Assembly: GCF_014652235.1 (NCBI RefSeq) | Contig: NZ_BMYK01000001.1 | Location: 186,001 to 250,000 of the forward strand | Direction: 5' to 3' | From: Pseudorhodoferax aquiterrae | GTDB lineage: Bacteria; Pseudomonadota; Gammaproteobacteria; Burkholderiales; Burkholderiaceae_C | Length of the DNA stretch: 64,000 nt | In this document: piece after piece, positions 61,317 to 64,000 of the stretch | Numbering within the stretch: the first letter of the stretch is position 1 | Layout of the letters: each line of letters opens with the position of its first letter | Made by a program: the position numbers and the translations under genes | Notes under the pieces: model-generated | What the model saw: the letters and a program-made list of their open reading frames with translations, nothing else | The model's database searches: none | Told to the model about the DNA's origin: nothing

Positions 61317-62273
61317 TTACTCAATACTGATTTTTCCGGTCTCGATGACCGTCTTCCACTTCGCGTATTCCTTTTGCTGGAAGGCGGCGAACTCGGCCGG
61401 CGTGTTGGCCACCATCTCGAAGCCGATGCTCGTGAACTGGTCCTTGACCTTGGGGCTGTTCAGCGCCTCGACGAAGGCGGCATGGGCCTTCTCGCGCACA
61501 TCGGCCGGCAGGCCCTTGGGCGCCACGATGGCCTGCCAGGAGGTCACTTCCACGTTGGCCACGCCGGCCTCGGCCATGGTCGGCACGTCAGGCAGCACCG
61601 GAGAGCGTTTGGTGCTCGTCACGGCCAGTGCGCGCATCTTGCCGCCCTTGATGTACTGCAGCACCGAGTTCACGTTCTGGAAGGAGGCGTCGACCTGCCC
61701 GCCCATGAGGTCGGTGTGGGCCGGCGCGCCGCCCTTGTAGGGCACGTGGATGCCCTTGACGCCGATCTGCTGCCAGAACAGCTCGGCCGTCAGGTGGTCG
61801 GACGAGCCGTTGCCGGCCGAGGCGAAGGTCATCTTGCCCGGGTTGGCCTTGTTGAAGGCCACCACGTCCGCGAGGCTCCTGAACGGCGAGTTCGGATGCA
61901 CCACCAGCACGTTGGGCGACTGCACGGCCACGGTGATGGGGTCGAAGTCCTTGAGCGGGTCGAACTGCATGCCCTTGAGCAAGTGCGGCACGATGACCAG
62001 CGGACCCAGCGAGGTGACCAGGAAGGTGCTGCCGTCGGCCGGCGCGCGCTTGACAAAGGTCGCGCCGATGGTGCCCGTGGCGCCGGCCTTGTTGTCCACG
62101 AGGAAGGACTGCTTGAGCTTGTCCGTCAGGAGCGGCCCGACCGCGCGCGCGACCTGGTCGGTCGAGCCGCCTGGCGGGAAGGGCACGACCAGGGTGACGG
62201 CCTTGCTGGGCCAGGTTTCGGCTGCGGCAGCGAATGCCAGCGTGGTCAGGGCGGCGGCGAGAAGTTTCTTCAT
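61317..62273 (-). CDS. Bug-family (TctC) tripartite tricarboxylate transporter substrate-binding protein
   Basis: The 318-residue periplasmic receptor has a signal peptide (MKKLLAAALTTLAFAAAAETW). The Bug fold follows with VTLVVPFPPGGSTDQVARAVGPLL, VDNKAGATGTIGATFVKRAPADGSTFLVTS, GNGSSDHLTAELFWQQIGVKGIHVPYKGGAPAHTDLMGGQVDASF and RALAVTSTKRSPVLPDVPTMAEAG. These are the recurring Bug motifs, including the two beta-strand loops that hold a carboxylate through water. It is first in the aldarate operon, so an aldarate ligand is likely. No TctA or TctB membrane genes are in the window, which is common for Bug receptors. Two LacI-type operators lie upstream. Confidence 0.93.
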   Translation of the reverse strand: MKKLLAAALTTLAFAAAAETWPSKAVTLVVPFPPGGSTDQVARAVGPLLTDKLKQSFLVDNKAGATGTIGATFVKRAPADGSTFLVTSLGPLVIVPHLLKGMQFDPLKDFDPITVAVQSPNVLVVHPNSPFRSLADVVAFNKANPGKMTFASAGNGSSDHLTAELFWQQIGVKGIHVPYKGGAPAHTDLMGGQVDASFQNVNSVLQYIKGGKMRALAVTSTKRSPVLPDVPTMAEAGVANVEVTSWQAIVAPKGLPADVREKAHAAFVEALNSPKVKDQFTSIGFEMVANTPAEFAAFQQKEYAKWKTVIETGKISIE

Positions 62274-62299
62274 GGAGTCTCCAAATCGGGCAGGGGTGA

Positions 62300-62315
62300 A
62301 TGACATCGTTGTCAT
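62300..62315. promoter_or_regulatory. LacI-type operator 1 (aldarate operon side)
   Basis: ATGACATCGTTGTCAT is a 16-bp palindrome (arms ATGACA/TGTCAT, centre TCGT) 27 bp upstream of the Bug gene start. A near-identical copy lies at 62391-62406, the natural binding pair for the divergently encoded LacI-family regulator. Confidence 0.75.
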
Positions 62316-62390
62316 TTCGGGCGATGTCGGACGTCTACGCTCGTTCTTGCGTGTTTGTTCGATGGTTGTACGACGACCTCGACGGGAGCG

Positions 62391-62406
62391 ATGATATCGT
62401 TGTCAT
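62391..62406. promoter_or_regulatory. LacI-type operator 2 (regulator side)
   Basis: ATGATATCGTTGTCAT differs from operator 1 in one base (C to T at position 5) and ends 42 bp before the regulator ATG. The centres are 91 bp apart, so looping or autoregulation is possible. Confidence 0.72.
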
Positions 62407-62448
62407 TTCTGCCGTCAAGCGGGATGTTTCCCGCAGTCGCCAGCCGCC

Positions 62449-63459
62449 ATGAACACCACGCCACCCGCCGCCAGGTCTGCCAAGCCCGCCACCTTGCACG
62501 ACGTCGCCCGTGCCGCGGGCGTGTCGCTGATCACGGCCTCGCGTGCGCTGGGCAATCCTGCCGTGGTCTCGCCCAAGACCATCGCGCGCGTGCAGCAAGC
62601 CGTGCAGGCCACGGGCTACATCCCCAACCTGCTGGCGGGCGGCCTCAAGTCCAAGCGCAGCCGCATGGTGGCCGGCATCGTGCCGGCGCTGGCCGTGGCG
62701 CAGTTCCTGCCCTCGGTGCAGACGCTGACCGAGACGCTGGCCGCCGAGGGCTACCAGCTGCTGCTGGGCCAGACCGGCTACGACCGCGCGCGCGAGGAGC
62801 TGGTGCTCAACACCATGATCAGCCGCCAGCCCGACGGCATCGTCTTCACCGGCCTGGTGCAGGACGGGGCCGTGCGCGAACGCCTGCGCCGCACCGGCAT
62901 CCCCGTCGTGGAGACCTGGGACCTGTCGGACGCGCCCGTGGACATGCTGGTCGGCTTCTCGCAGGACAGCGTGGGCCGCGCGGTGGGCGGCTACTTCCGC
63001 GCCAAGGGCTGGCAGCACGTGGGCATCGCCACGGCGGGCGATCCACGCGCGCAGCTGCGACGGGCAGGCTTCGAGGCCGCGTTCGGTCGGGCCGTGCCCA
63101 CCGCCACCGTGGACGCCCCCAGCACCCTGGAACGCGGCCGCCAGGCGCTGGCCGAGCTGCTGGCGCGCGAACCCGGCCTGCAGGCCGTGGCCTGCAGCTC
63201 CGACCAGCTGGCCCAGGGCGTGCTGGTCGAGGCGCAGGCGCGCGGCCGGCGCGTGCCGCAGGACCTGGCGGTCTGCGGCTTCGGCAATGCCGACTTCGCG
63301 GCCCACCTGTGGCCGTCGTTGAGCACGGTGCTGATCGACGGCCCGGCCATCGGCCGTCTGGCTGCGCAACTCGTGCTGGCGCGCTGCCGCGGCGAGACGG
63401 TCACCGCGCCCATCGTGGATGTGGGCTTTCGCATCGTCGAGCGCGGCTCCACCGCCTGA
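62449..63459 (+). CDS. LacI family transcriptional regulator (GntR/IdnR-like)
   Basis: The 336-residue protein has the LacI helix-turn-helix (TLHDVARAAGVSLITASRALGNPAVVSPKTIARVQQAVQATGYIPN, about residues 15-59) with the hinge LAGGLKSKRSRMVAGIVPAL. The sugar-binding domain follows with QPDGIVFTG, ETWDLSDAPVDMLVGFSQDSVGRAVGGYF and VCGFGNADFAAHLWPSLSTV, a pattern close to gluconate and idonate repressors. It faces the aldarate operon across a 175-bp divergent region holding two 16-bp operators. It probably represses that operon and itself until an aldarate or an intermediate is present. pgm follows 100 bp later. Confidence 0.93.
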   Translation: MNTTPPAARSAKPATLHDVARAAGVSLITASRALGNPAVVSPKTIARVQQAVQATGYIPNLLAGGLKSKRSRMVAGIVPALAVAQFLPSVQTLTETLAAEGYQLLLGQTGYDRAREELVLNTMISRQPDGIVFTGLVQDGAVRERLRRTGIPVVETWDLSDAPVDMLVGFSQDSVGRAVGGYFRAKGWQHVGIATAGDPRAQLRRAGFEAAFGRAVPTATVDAPSTLERGRQALAELLAREPGLQAVACSSDQLAQGVLVEAQARGRRVPQDLAVCGFGNADFAAHLWPSLSTVLIDGPAIGRLAAQLVLARCRGETVTAPIVDVGFRIVERGSTA

Positions 63460-63559
63460 AGCCCGAGGAAGCCAGCCCCCGTCCTACCGGCGGCGTCGCC
63501 ATGCGCCGCTATGCTGTGGCACGGCCCTTGCACCGGGCCGAACAGCCTTCGAGGATCCC

Positions 63560-64000
63560 ATGAGCGCCCATTTGCACCCTCTCGCCGGCAAGCCGGCTCC
63601 CGCCGATGCCCTGATCGACCTGGCCGCCCTGCGCGCCGCCTACGCCGACGACAAGCCGGACCCGGGTGTGCCGGCCCAGCGCGTGGCCTTCGGCACCTCG
63701 GGCCACCGCGGTTCATCGCTGGACCGTTCCTTCAACGACTGGCACGTGCTGGCCATCACCCAGGCCATCTGCGACCAGCGCAAGGCCCAGGGCATCACGG
63801 GCCCGCTGTTCCTGGGTGCGGACACGCATGCGCTGTCGGAGCCCGCGGTGGCCAGCGCCATGCAGGTGCTGGCGGCCAACGGCGTGCCGGTGCTGCTGTC
63901 CGCTGGCGACGAGCCCACGCCCACGCCGGCCGTCTCGCACGCCATCCTGGTCTACAACCGCGGCCGCACGCAGGGGCTGGCCGACGGCATCCTCGTCACG
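63560..64000 (+). CDS. pgm: Phosphoglucomutase (alpha-D-glucose phosphate-specific), N-terminal part, cut by window edge
   Basis: The first 147 codons are present and run off the window end in frame. The N-terminus MSAHLHPLAGKPAPADALIDLAALRAAYADDKPD leads to the active-site phosphoserine loop VAFGTSGHRGSSLDRSFNDWHVLAITQAI, which is diagnostic of Pgm, then LFLGADTHALSEPAVASAMQVLAANGV and GDEPTPTPAVSHAILVYNRGR. It interconverts glucose-1-phosphate and glucose-6-phosphate, supplying UDP-glucose synthesis, which also feeds Ugd of the polysaccharide locus. GAGGA precedes the ATG. The metal-binding and sugar-binding domains lie outside the window. Confidence 0.93.
   Translation, partial: MSAHLHPLAGKPAPADALIDLAALRAAYADDKPDPGVPAQRVAFGTSGHRGSSLDRSFNDWHVLAITQAICDQRKAQGITGPLFLGADTHALSEPAVASAMQVLAANGVPVLLSAGDEPTPTPAVSHAILVYNRGRTQGLADGILVT

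Overview
The window is a high-GC stretch of a betaproteobacterial chromosome, most likely Burkholderiales, family Comamonadaceae. The evidence is the ferredoxin-gmk-rpoZ-spoT/greB neighbourhood, the Bug-type (TctC) binding protein, the DUF2868 and GTPase/DUF3482 pair, DUF2970, and strong GTG/CTG/GCC codon bias. Nothing looks like a phage, plasmid or insertion sequence. By eye, roughly 6.6-13.5 kb is less GC-rich than the rest, as expected of a variable glycan locus.

Region 1 (1-24.7 kb) is an exopolysaccharide locus. It opens with an exosortase-A-associated accessory set: a deacetylase fragment, an ExoV-like pyruvyltransferase, a FemAB-like acyltransferase, two alpha/beta hydrolases, an acyl carrier protein, an acyl-CoA ligase and a PLP decarboxylase. 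No exosortase is visible. Next come a Wzx-type flippase, a GT-B glycosyltransferase, an FrhB-like Fe-S/flavin protein, a second pyruvyltransferase, an unrecognised membrane-anchored 862-residue protein, a DxD glycosyltransferase candidate, an SGNH/MBOAT O-acetylation pair, UDP-glucose dehydrogenase, an O-antigen-polymerase-like protein with an extra beta-rich domain, and a Wzz/GumC-type co-polymerase whose C-terminus looks like a dead tyrosine recombinase.

Region 2 (24.7-40.2 kb) is the most striking part: a divergent nicotinamide/nicotinate catabolic cluster of the reductive type first known from Eubacterium barkeri. The minus-strand run is hnr, UPF0280, PF06684, a four-gene branched-chain-amino-acid-type ABC transporter, an exported nicotinamidase, and NicA/NicB nicotinate dehydrogenase with three haem c motifs. 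The plus-strand run is a ferredoxin-NADP reductase, a TetR regulator and an enamidase-like amidohydrolase. Predicted flow: nicotinamide to nicotinate to 6-hydroxynicotinate to 1,4,5,6-tetrahydro-6-oxonicotinate to 2-formylglutarate. UPF0280 (ApbE-like) and PF06684 have no assigned step.

Region 3 (40.2-55.6 kb) is core genome: two identical tRNA-Arg(ACG) genes each with a terminator, two small proteins, greB facing spoT, rpoZ, gmk, a ferredoxin, a GNAT, PhoX, DUF2868 plus GTPase/DUF3482, DUF808, a MocR regulator, LrgA/LrgB, DUF2970 and ModA.

Region 4 (55.6-63.5 kb) is an aldarate operon on the minus strand: Bug binding protein, talarate/galactarate dehydratase-like enolase, GarD, GarR, HpcH/HpaI (GarL-like) aldolase and a Tat-exported SMP-30 lactonase. 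It diverges from a LacI-family regulator, with two near-identical 16-bp operators between them. The window ends inside phosphoglucomutase.
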